The notes under the pieces are model-generated. The model ran no database searches. It was given only the letters and a program-made list of their open reading frames with translations, and was not told the origin of the DNA. DNA of 64,000 nucleotides from SB11 sp965249955 (GTDB taxonomy: Bacteria; Bacteroidota; Bacteroidia; UBA8524): the NCBI GenBank assembly GCA_965249955.1, contig OZ252261.1, positions 1,984,001 to 2,048,000 on the forward strand, given 5' to 3'. A program made the translations under genes and the position numbers. This document shows positions 44,629 through 52,212 of this stretch, piece by piece; within the stretch, counting starts at the first letter, position 1, and each line of letters begins with the position of its first letter.

Positions 44629-45946
44629 ACTTATATTTAAAAAACCATTTATCTGTTAATGTAAGACCTAATACAAAGCGATAATAATTCTCGCGTATTA
44701 AGTTATCTTTAACACTTCCTCTCGAATTGTATTCAACACCTAAATGCAGGTACGAAACATACCTAAAGGGCTTTACAGGTAAACTTAAACCAAAATTGAT
44801 ACCATACTCAGTTACCTGTGTGTTGTTTATGTTTATTTGTGTGTTGGCATACCTTACTCCTGCGCGGTATACCACATAATTAAAATATTTTTTATGTATA
44901 TCGGTAGTAGGGTCAGCATACTTTGGTTGGTAGCTGGCACCTGCCGAAACACTTTGCAAATCGCTTAAGTTTTCATTATTTCCAAACGAAGTATAGTTTT
45001 TCCAGTTTTGGGTAAAATATTCAAGTGCAAAAAACCAACGATTTTTTCTTGCACCACTACCTATACTTAAGCCCACGCTATAGGCTTGCGGTAATGCGAT
45101 AGTTCCGTTTTGTCCATCAGAAAATACAACAGTATCGCGGCGATAATCTTGCCCCAATGCTCTAAATATGGTACGCGAGTATAGTTGTTGGGTGGAGTTT
45201 AGGTTGCTTCCTAAGTGATAAGTAGCCCCAATGTTTAATCCCCATTTGGCATCTACTTTCTTTTTCATCTTAAAACTATCGTGGTATTGTACGCCCACAT
45301 CAAAATTGAAACCACCTACAAAACGGGTACGGTCTTCGCGATAATCCAAATACAAAGAGTCAGGCTCAAAATATACTTTATCGGTAGTAATTAGTTGGCC
45401 AAACATATACGAGGCATTAAAACCCATTGATATTTTTTCGTGCAATCGCCAACCCAAGCCTGCATAAAAACGGTTTAATCCGCCTGAACCTTCTTGATAG
45501 GTTTGTGTATACCCCGTTTGGGCATCAATTTTTGTGGTGTACGATGAGTAGCCAATGGCACTATACGGTTGTAAACCAAACGAGGCACCAATGCCTCCTT
45601 TAAACTTTATTGGAAAGGCTAATGAAAAATAACCTAATGCAGCTGTTTGTGTATGTTGTTTTTGAGTGCTGTTGCTAAAACGTGCGTCAACTGCTTTTAA
45701 ACCTATTTGGTAGGTAGTGTATGTAATTGCGCTATACGATGCAGGGTTGGCAATACTATAGTCGTCATCGGCACGAATAGTTTGCGTAATACGCCCCATT
45801 GTTTGTTGCTGGCCAAAACCATTAAACTGCAAATCGCCCACGCCAAAGGCCGAGTAAGGAGAACGGGTGAGGTTTTGTGCCGCTGCGCCCATTGTGCCCA
45901 GTACTACTACTACTACTAATATTATATATATGCCTTTACGCACCAT
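44621..45946 (-). CDS. Predicted outer membrane beta-barrel protein
   Basis: A 441-residue exported protein with signal peptide (about 1-23, GAAAQ) followed by LTRSPYSAFGVGDLQ, which recalls the N-terminus of FadL/OmpP1-like Bacteroidota porins. Alternating hydrophobic strands run through the rest, and the protein ends in an aromatic-rich strand (WFFKYKYD). Overlaps coaX by 11 bases and the TPR gene by 8. Function unknown; the location with lptC suggests the outer membrane. Confidence 0.85.
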   Translation of the reverse strand: MVRKGIYIILVVVVVLGTMGAAAQNLTRSPYSAFGVGDLQFNGFGQQQTMGRITQTIRADDDYSIANPASYSAITYTTYQIGLKAVDARFSNSTQKQHTQTAALGYFSLAFPIKFKGGIGASFGLQPYSAIGYSSYTTKIDAQTGYTQTYQEGSGGLNRFYAGLGWRLHEKISMGFNASYMFGQLITTDKVYFEPDSLYLDYREDRTRFVGGFNFDVGVQYHDSFKMKKKVDAKWGLNIGATYHLGSNLNSTQQLYSRTIFRALGQDYRRDTVVFSDGQNGTIALPQAYSVGLSIGSGARKNRWFFALEYFTQNWKNYTSFGNNENLSDLQSVSAGASYQPKYADPTTDIHKKYFNYVVYRAGVRYANTQININNTQVTEYGINFGLSLPVKPFRYVSYLHLGVEYNSRGSVKDNLIRENYYRFVLGLTLTDKWFFKYKYD

Positions 45947-46673
45947 GTGCTAAGTTGTGTTTTAAAATTTGGTTTAATCCTATTGTAACCAGTTTAGGGG
46001 CGGCAAATATCTCACTTTCACACCTCTTTGCCAAAAAATCAGTGTTTCCACCACACATTATTGTTGTTATATTTCCCCAACGGTGGATATAACGGTTAAT
46101 AAAGCCATTTATTTCGTTCACCACTCCATAGGTTACACCGGTTTGCAAAGCAGTTTGTGTGCTGTTTCCTATAAAATCATCAACCCACTCTAGCGGAGCA
46201 AGGGGCAATTTGCCTGTAAAAGTATGCATGGCCTTAAATCGCATCTCTAAACCTGGGCTGATGCTGCCGCCGTGGTAATTTTTTTCAGCATCTATAAAGT
46301 CATAAGTAATACAAGTGCCTGCATCTATTACCAAGCAATTGGTGTTGGGAAATAATGTAGCAGCCCCGCAAACGCCTGCCATTCTGTCTCTGCCCAATGT
46401 TTTTGGTGTAGTATACAAGTTGTTTACAGGCAGGCTAAGGCTATCATCAAAAAAAAATATGCTTTCACCCAAAATATTTTTCAGTTCTGCCGATGCCTTA
46501 TTGTATTCTTCTCTAACTGAGCTTACTAGGGTGTTTTTTATTTCAAAATTTGCAGTTAGTTCTCTTAAAACATCAAAATCAATATTGGCAAGGGTACGTT
46601 TGGCAACAATATCTTCACCCTGTATCACTACATATTTGGTGGAGGTATTGCCTTGGTCAATCAGTAAATTCAT
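45936..46673 (-). CDS. coaX: Type III pantothenate kinase
   Basis: First step of coenzyme A synthesis, phosphorylating pantothenate with ATP. The 245-residue ASKHA-fold protein has LLIDQGNTSTKY (about 3-14) as the phosphate-1 motif, GRDRMAG, and VIDAGTCITYDFID with the catalytic Asp. GGSISPGLEMRFKAMHTFTGKLP is another family block. It is eight bases downstream of birA and overlaps the next gene by 11. Confidence 0.96.
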   Translation of the reverse strand: MNLLIDQGNTSTKYVVIQGEDIVAKRTLANIDFDVLRELTANFEIKNTLVSSVREEYNKASAELKNILGESIFFFDDSLSLPVNNLYTTPKTLGRDRMAGVCGAATLFPNTNCLVIDAGTCITYDFIDAEKNYHGGSISPGLEMRFKAMHTFTGKLPLAPLEWVDDFIGNSTQTALQTGVTYGVVNEINGFINRYIHRWGNITTIMCGGNTDFLAKRCESEIFAAPKLVTIGLNQILKHNLAHGA

Positions 46674-46681
46674 CCTTGTAC

Positions 46682-47461
46682 TTATATAACGAATCTGATT
46701 TCTTTAAAGTTGTAAAGCACTGTTTGGTTGTTTTCTTCCATCATCAGTTGCCCAAGAGCATTTACCCCTAGTATAACGCCGTTTTGCAGTTCGTTGTTTA
46801 GGTAGTACTGCACTTTTTTGTTATAGCCCCACATACGTTGCAGGTATTTTTGTTTTATGCCTGCAAAGCTACGTGCTTTTAGCAGGGTATAATAATTATT
46901 AAAAATAACACACCATTGCTGCAAAATATGGGTAAGCGAATACTCTACACCGCTTTGCATATATAGTGATGTAGCTTGCAAACCCACAAAACTATTTTGG
47001 TTAATATTTAGCCCGATACCAATTATCGACGATTGTATTTTATTGCCCATCAGGCTGTTTTCAATCAAAATACCTGCAATTTTTTTATTGCCTACGTAAA
47101 TATCGTTAGGCCATTTTATAGAAACGGCGTCAACATACTCATCTAAAACGCTAATAAGCGCTAAAGAAACAGCAATATTTAACTGAAACTGTTCGGTTGG
47201 AGCTAGAAAACGGGGGTAAACTATGCAGCTAAACGTAAGGTTTTTTCCTTCTTCAGTGTGCCACACATTGCCCATTTGTCCTTTGCCGTTGGTTTGTTTG
47301 CCTGCTTGTACCACTAGGCCTTCAGGCGGTTGTACGTCACCATTAAGCATAGTGCGGCAGTAGGTATTGGTAGAGTCAATACTATCTAAAAATAAATACT
47401 GTGCGCCTATATGGCTATCTTTTAAAAGCGATTGAAACAAATGCCTTAACTTTGCAGCCAA
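46682..47461 (-). CDS. birA: Biotin--[acetyl-CoA-carboxylase] ligase
   Basis: Activates biotin as biotinyl-AMP and transfers it to Lys123 of AccB (27.4 kb). It has no N-terminal DNA-binding domain, so it is not a repressor. Visible motifs: SIDSTNTYC, QTNGKGQMGNVW (the biotinyl-AMP loop, usually GRGRxGRxW, here GKGQMGN) and SIKWPNDIYVGNKKIAGILIEN with the catalytic Lys. The annotated start is TTG at 47461. A TTG further in, at the Leu before FQSLL, is also possible; no ATG is available before the core. Divergent from rsfS with 17 bases between. Confidence 0.93.
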   Translation of the reverse strand: MAAKLRHLFQSLLKDSHIGAQYLFLDSIDSTNTYCRTMLNGDVQPPEGLVVQAGKQTNGKGQMGNVWHTEEGKNLTFSCIVYPRFLAPTEQFQLNIAVSLALISVLDEYVDAVSIKWPNDIYVGNKKIAGILIENSLMGNKIQSSIIGIGLNINQNSFVGLQATSLYMQSGVEYSLTHILQQWCVIFNNYYTLLKARSFAGIKQKYLQRMWGYNKKVQYYLNNELQNGVILGVNALGQLMMEENNQTVLYNFKEIRFVI

Positions 47462-47478
47462 TTTAAGTTTTTCTGCGG

Positions 47479-47844
47479 ATGAGTAAAAAAAATAAGACCG
47501 ATGAAGGTCTTGCGTTGTGCGATATCATAGTTAAGGGCATGGAAGAAAAGAAAGCCCAAGAAATAGTGGTGATGGATTTGCGTGAAATTCCTAGTGCTTC
47601 TACCGACTTTTTTGTGATTTGCCAAGGGCAAAGTGATACACAAGTTGAAGCGATAGCAAACTCTATCGAAGATGAAGTGTTAAAAGCATTAAAAGAAAAG
47701 CCTTGGCACAAAGAAGGTTTTCAAAATGCTGAGTGGATTTTGATGGACTATGTTAACGTGGTTGCCCACGTTTTTCTTGAGGAGCAGCGTAATTTTTATG
47801 CTCTTGAAGATTTGTGGGGCGATGCTGAGATAACCAAATACTAG
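47479..47844 (+). CDS. rsfS: Ribosomal silencing factor RsfS
   Basis: A 121-residue protein that binds ribosomal protein L14 and blocks subunit joining under starvation. Typical blocks are IVVMDLREIPSASTDFFVICQGQSDTQVEAIANSIEDEV and EWILMDYVNVVAHVFLEEQRNFYALEDLWGDA. The divergent birA-rsfS pair is common in Bacteroidota, where ftsH often follows rsfS. Here Ca2+/Na+ antiporter genes follow instead. Confidence 0.95.
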   Translation: MSKKNKTDEGLALCDIIVKGMEEKKAQEIVVMDLREIPSASTDFFVICQGQSDTQVEAIANSIEDEVLKALKEKPWHKEGFQNAEWILMDYVNVVAHVFLEEQRNFYALEDLWGDAEITKY

Positions 47845-47897
47845 CTAAGTATTTCTTTTTTCATAAAAATTTTAAATAAAAGGTAGGGGCACTGCAC

Positions 47898-48899
47898 ATG
47901 GTGTATTTGCTATTTATAGCAGGATTTTTTTTAGTAATATATGGGGCTAATTTTTTGGTTGATGGTGCTGCCACCGTTGCCAAAAAATTTAATGTTAGCC
48001 CTATGGTTATTGGATTAACTGTTGTTGCCTTTGGTACATCTGCGCCAGAGTTGGTGGTAACCATATTGGCCAGCGTTAGCGATAATAACGATATTGCTTT
48101 TGGCAATGTGGTAGGCAGTAATATACTTAACATACTGCTGATACTTGGCTGCGCTGCTCTTATCTTTCCCCTTACCGTTCATAAAAATACAGTATTTAAA
48201 GAAATACCCTTAGCCTTGCTAAGTGCTATATTAATTTTTATAATGGGTAGCGATGCCCTTATGGATGGTGAGCAGATAGGTTTTTTAAGCACACTTCCCA
48301 AAATTGAAGGGGCAGAATATGCAGGAGCCTTGGGGCGTATTGACGGGTTTGTGTTGCTTTGTTTCTTTTTGGTGTTTTTATTTTATGCCTTTGCAGCCGC
48401 AAAAGAAGGAACTGTTGAGGTTGAGGAGACTGAAATAAAAGAGATGAGTACGGCCATAGCAGCGTTATACATTTTGCTTGGTTTGGGAGGATTGTCTTTG
48501 GGTGGGCGTTGGATTGTTGGTGGTGCTGTTGAAATTGCCGCTATGATGGGGCTTAGTCAAAAACTTATTGGACTAACAGTAGTTTCGTTGGGTACAAGTT
48601 TGCCTGAATTGGTTACTACGCTTGTAGCTGCAAAGAAAAAACAAACCGATATTGCTATTGGCAATGTTGTTGGCAGTAATATTTTTAACACTTTTTTAAT
48701 ACTAGGTACTGGTGCATTTGTTAGTCCGGTAAGCATAAGCACTTTTGGACAAAGTGATATGTTGGTAAATATTGGCGCTAGTTTACTGCTGTTTGCACTG
48801 CTGTTTGTAGGAAAACGCCATACCATAGGGCGTTTTGAAGGTGTAACATTTCTTTTGGCTTATGTAAGCTATACTGCTTATTTGGTAATGAGAGGCTAA
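47898..48899 (+). CDS. Calcium/sodium antiporter, first copy
   Basis: A 333-residue CaCA-superfamily exchanger (YrbG type) with about ten membrane helices in two inverted halves. The alpha-1 repeat reads GLTVVAFGTSAPELVVT with GNVVGSNILN. The alpha-2 repeat reads GLTVVSLGTSLPELVTT with GNVVGSNIFN; the Glu residues bind Ca2+. A polar loop with glutamates (about 160-190) separates the halves. An equal-length copy follows at 48997. Confidence 0.95.
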   Translation: MVYLLFIAGFFLVIYGANFLVDGAATVAKKFNVSPMVIGLTVVAFGTSAPELVVTILASVSDNNDIAFGNVVGSNILNILLILGCAALIFPLTVHKNTVFKEIPLALLSAILIFIMGSDALMDGEQIGFLSTLPKIEGAEYAGALGRIDGFVLLCFFLVFLFYAFAAAKEGTVEVEETEIKEMSTAIAALYILLGLGGLSLGGRWIVGGAVEIAAMMGLSQKLIGLTVVSLGTSLPELVTTLVAAKKKQTDIAIGNVVGSNIFNTFLILGTGAFVSPVSISTFGQSDMLVNIGASLLLFALLFVGKRHTIGRFEGVTFLLAYVSYTAYLVMRG

Positions 48900-48996
48900 A
48901 AAAAGTTTCATTTATTACGCTGCAACAACACTACATTTGCATAGATATTTCTTTATCGCTCTTACCCACTAACCTTTATTATTTTACTACAACCCC

Positions 48997-49998
48997 ATGG
49001 TTTACCTGCTGTTTGTTATCGGCTTTGTGCTGGTGATTTTTGGTGCTAACTTTTTAGTAGACGGTGCGTCTTCTATTGCCAAGCGATTTAAAATTAGCAA
49101 CTTAGTGATTGGGCTTACGGTGGTTGCTTTTGGCACATCAGCACCAGAACTTGTTGTTACTGTTTTGGCAGGAATAAACAACTCTAACGAAATAGCACTG
49201 GGTAACGTAGTGGGCAGTAATATTTTTAATATACTGCTAATTTTAGGTGTTGCAGCCCTTATATACCCTCTTACGGTACATAAAAATACTGTTTTTAAAG
49301 AAATTCCATTGGCTCTGCTTAGCGCGGTTCTTATTTTGGTTTTAGGCAGTGATTTATTTATTGATAATGAGAAAATTGATGTGTTTAGTAACTACAATAG
49401 TACTTCAACATCATTACTAGGGGGGGCATTATCACGCATTGACGGATTTGTGCTGCTAATGTTTTTTGCCGTATTTATTTTTTACGTGTTTGCTACAGCC
49501 AAAGATAGTGGGGGAGAAAACGAAGGAGAAGAAATAAAAGAGTTGCCCATTGCAAAATCGGTATTGTACTTATTAGCAGGGCTTACGGGTTTAGTATTTG
49601 GAGGCAAGTGGGTGGTAGAGGGCGCTGTAGAAATAGCTACTGCAATGGGTTTGAGTGAGAAGTTTGTGGGGCTAACTATTGTGGCAGCAGGAACCAGTTT
49701 GCCCGAATTGGCAACAAGTATTGTTGCAGCTTATAAAAGGCAAACCGATATTGCTATTGGTAATGTGGTTGGTAGTAATATTTTTAACTCGTTTTTTATT
49801 TTAGGCATAGGTGCTTTTTTAAACCCAATGCCAATAAATGCTTTTGCCCAAGCTGATGCTTTGGTAAATATTGGTGCAAGTTTGTTGCTGTTTGCCGTTT
49901 TGTTTGTGGGCAAACGCCACACCATAGGTCGTTTTGAGGGGACACTATTTCTTTTGGCGTACGTTGGCTATACTGTATATTTGGTAATGAGAGGTTAG
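48997..49998 (+). CDS. Calcium/sodium antiporter, second copy
   Basis: A second 333-residue CaCA exchanger, homologous throughout to the preceding gene (same N-terminus GANFLVDGA, same C-terminus FVGKRHTIGRFEG...MRG). The alpha motifs GLTVVAFGTSAPELVVT and GTSLPELATSIVA are intact. Differences lie mainly in the central loop and the membrane helices, so the copies have diverged enough to suggest distinct affinity or regulation. It is separated from the first copy by 97 bases, and a palindromic repeat region starts right after its stop. Confidence 0.95.
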   Translation: MVYLLFVIGFVLVIFGANFLVDGASSIAKRFKISNLVIGLTVVAFGTSAPELVVTVLAGINNSNEIALGNVVGSNIFNILLILGVAALIYPLTVHKNTVFKEIPLALLSAVLILVLGSDLFIDNEKIDVFSNYNSTSTSLLGGALSRIDGFVLLMFFAVFIFYVFATAKDSGGENEGEEIKELPIAKSVLYLLAGLTGLVFGGKWVVEGAVEIATAMGLSEKFVGLTIVAAGTSLPELATSIVAAYKRQTDIAIGNVVGSNIFNSFFILGIGAFLNPMPINAFAQADALVNIGASLLLFAVLFVGKRHTIGRFEGTLFLLAYVGYTVYLVMRG

Positions 49999-50004
49999 CC
50001 TGCC

Positions 50005-50050
50005 GGCGCAAGCGTCTCGCTTGTGCCGATAAAAATCGAGCGTCCGCTCG
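50005..50050. repeat. Pair of AGCG-TC-CGCT palindromes
   Basis: CAAGCG-TCT-CGCTTG (50009-50023, extended by GGC/GCC) and CGAGCG-TC-CGCTCG (50037-50050) lie directly after the antiporter gene. They match the pair at 17791-17833 in design and core sequence. Confidence 0.65.
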
Positions 50051-50067
50051 GTATAAAAATTGACTAA

Positions 50068-50649
50068 AATTAACATGAGTTCTGGTTAAGGACATAAGTA
50101 AACATCGTTATTTCTGTTACTTTTTCTGCCAAAAAGTAACCAAAAGGCAGGCTCTGCTGAATATTCCTTGTAAAACTACGGAACCCCCTGCCACAGACAA
50201 AACGACTTGCCCATCTGCACTTGTGCCAACCCTTCGCTGCTAAGACCCGTTTTGCCTTTTATCCTTTCCTGCTTCCTTGTTTTACAGGAATGTTCAGCAA
50301 GGCCGTTGCTTTACCTGTAATGCTGGTTGTAAGCTAACACCGTCCTGTACAGCGTGTGCCGTTATAAAATTGTGTGTAGGCGTAGTGCGCAAGTTGCCTA
50401 GTGAAATTTTTAAAAGCTGGTAAAGGTTTGTTAGCCATTACGGTTTAAAAATTTCCAAGCAACGGAAGTATGCCAGTGGGCAGGGAAACGCCTTACAGGA
50501 CGATAGGGTTTTGTTTCTTTTGCCCCTCAAAAGAAAGTATAAAATTAAACCGAACTCACATTGGTTTTTAACCCTATATCATTAAAAAAACATTAATATT
50601 CTTATAAACAACAAATTATACCGCCTATTATGTGGAACTCATGTTAATT
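50068..50649. repeat. Non-coding palindrome-rich element with 15-bp terminal inverted repeats
   Basis: AATTAACATGAGTTC at 50068-50082 has its exact complement at 50635-50649. Inside are a perfect 10-bp hairpin (50116-50140, loop CTGCC), a long imperfect inverted repeat (50151-50176 with 50276-50303), and a perfect 9-bp hairpin (50514-50536, loop CCCCT). A further partial copy of the end sequence lies near 50542-50558. No credible gene is present. It could be a miniature mobile element, a dispersed repeat or a structured RNA; the sequence alone does not decide. Confidence 0.5.
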
Positions 50650-50674
50650 AGTTAGAATTTAGAATGTCGGAATC

Positions 50675-51475
50675 TTAAAGATTTTCCGCTGCCTCTTTTA
50701 CTATTTCGTCAGTAATAAGGTGGTGCCCAATATCAGGCAATAGCAAAGTAACGTTGTTTATGCCTTTAGCAAAACGTTTGGCTGCTTTGTGGTTTACTAC
50801 TGCATCAGTTTTTCCATACACTAAAAGGGTATGACTATTGTTGGCATTTAGCCTTTTTTTTAGCTGATTGGTATATACCCCAAAGTTTTTTAATACCTGC
50901 CAGCGTTGGTATAGCAATTCGCGCTTTTCGGGTGTATCAATTTTTCGGTTCACAAAAACCTCTAAGTTTTTTGGAAGTATTTTTAGTGTTGTTAACCAAT
51001 GCAAAGGGCGTGATATAAGTTTTTGTTTTTTTACAAAGGCTTTAAACACTTGGTTGCCCATTGCTGTGTTTACAGCCATATAATAAAAACCATCGTTGCC
51101 AATGCCTGTGGCTGCCATTAGCCAAAGTGTATTTATTCGTTCGCCAAAAAGCCACGCAGTGCAGGTGGCCACTTGCCCGCCAATGCTATATCCAAATACC
51201 GAAAACTTTGGCGGCGAGTCTACAGCTTCTAGCAGTAAATCAACAATAGCCTTCCAGTCGTCTTGCGAAGGAGCACTTTCATCAGCCCAAATACTATCAC
51301 CATGAAAAAATATATCTACGCTTACTATAGTAAATTTGCTACCCACATGGTTAGCTAATATTGCTAATGATGAAGCCTCTTTTCCATAGCCGTGAAAAGC
51401 CAATAACGTTTCTTTGCCTGTACCAAATACTTGGTATGCTACAGTGGCGTTTTTATATGCTATGGTATGCTGCAA
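50675..51475 (-). CDS. Alpha/beta hydrolase
   Basis: A 266-residue alpha/beta-hydrolase-fold enzyme. The oxyanion segment LLAFHGYGKEASS comes first. The nucleophile elbow is FGYSIGGQ (Ser in G-Y-S-I-G), the acid lies in YGKTDAVVNHKAA, and the catalytic His in LLPDIGHHLITDE. Substrate unknown. Its start is one base from the stop of the upstream outer membrane protein gene, so the two are co-transcribed. Confidence 0.88.
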   Translation of the reverse strand: MQHTIAYKNATVAYQVFGTGKETLLAFHGYGKEASSLAILANHVGSKFTIVSVDIFFHGDSIWADESAPSQDDWKAIVDLLLEAVDSPPKFSVFGYSIGGQVATCTAWLFGERINTLWLMAATGIGNDGFYYMAVNTAMGNQVFKAFVKKQKLISRPLHWLTTLKILPKNLEVFVNRKIDTPEKRELLYQRWQVLKNFGVYTNQLKKRLNANNSHTLLVYGKTDAVVNHKAAKRFAKGINNVTLLLPDIGHHLITDEIVKEAAENL

Positions 51476-51476
51476 A

Positions 51477-52199
51477 CTATTGGCGTTTAAGTTTCAATTT
51501 CCCGTTTTTTTCTTCCAATACACCCACCTTCTTCAGTATTTTTATGGGCGATATACCAATACCGTAGGTATAGTGCATGGCGCTAAAATCATCGCTAACT
51601 GTTGTCGAAAATAACGCATAGCGGTAGCCTATACCTGCGCTCACATTTAGCCAATCGGTTATACGGTATATGGCTCTAAAACTAAATTCAAAAGGGATAA
51701 AAGCGTGCCTGCCTTGTTCTATCTGTTCGCCTGTAGTAGCATCGTATCGGGTGCGTTTGCCACTGCCAAAGCCTATTTGCACGGGCACATCCAACTCCCA
51801 GTGTTTTGATTTATATACCACATACTCGCCTGTGGCACTAATATAAAACATTGATAAATCTTGCCGTACATTGCGTTCGAAAGGGGTGTAGCGGTTAACT
51901 ATAAAGGTGCGAGATACCTTTTGCCTGCTCCAATATACGCCGCCAAAAAGTCTAACTTTATCACCAAAATCAGCACCAGCGCGTATACCATCTACAATTA
52001 CAGGGGCTTCGCGAATAAAACTATGCCTACCGTCCAGCTCAAGCACAAACGAAGGCTTTTTAGTGGTTACATAGTGTTTCACTGTATCCCACACCTGAAA
52101 CTGTGCATTACCCTGCACATATAGCAATAGAAAACCAAAAACGGCCATCCATTTTACACACAAAAACGATATTTTATTTGGGGCAAATGGTTTGTGCAC
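51477..52199 (-). CDS. Exported protein of unknown function, probably outer membrane
   Basis: A 240-residue protein with an N-terminal signal (about 15-32, ending QGNAQ) followed by beta-strand-rich sequence. Repeated aromatic and glycine patterns occur (VRLFGGVYWSRQKVS, GIGYRYALFS), and the tail is basic (KNGKLKLKRQ). It looks like an eight-stranded-barrel type, but no family is recognised. It sits 13 bases after the metallo-hydrolase gene. Confidence 0.75.
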   Translation of the reverse strand: MHKPFAPNKISFLCVKWMAVFGFLLLYVQGNAQFQVWDTVKHYVTTKKPSFVLELDGRHSFIREAPVIVDGIRAGADFGDKVRLFGGVYWSRQKVSRTFIVNRYTPFERNVRQDLSMFYISATGEYVVYKSKHWELDVPVQIGFGSGKRTRYDATTGEQIEQGRHAFIPFEFSFRAIYRITDWLNVSAGIGYRYALFSTTVSDDFSAMHYTYGIGISPIKILKKVGVLEEKNGKLKLKRQ

Positions 52200-52212
52200 T
52201 TTATAGCGGGGC

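Noticed and set aside
49796..50095. 99-codon open frame reaching into the palindrome region
   Set aside because: Most of it is the shadow of the second antiporter gene; the rest is repeat sequence without protein-like composition.
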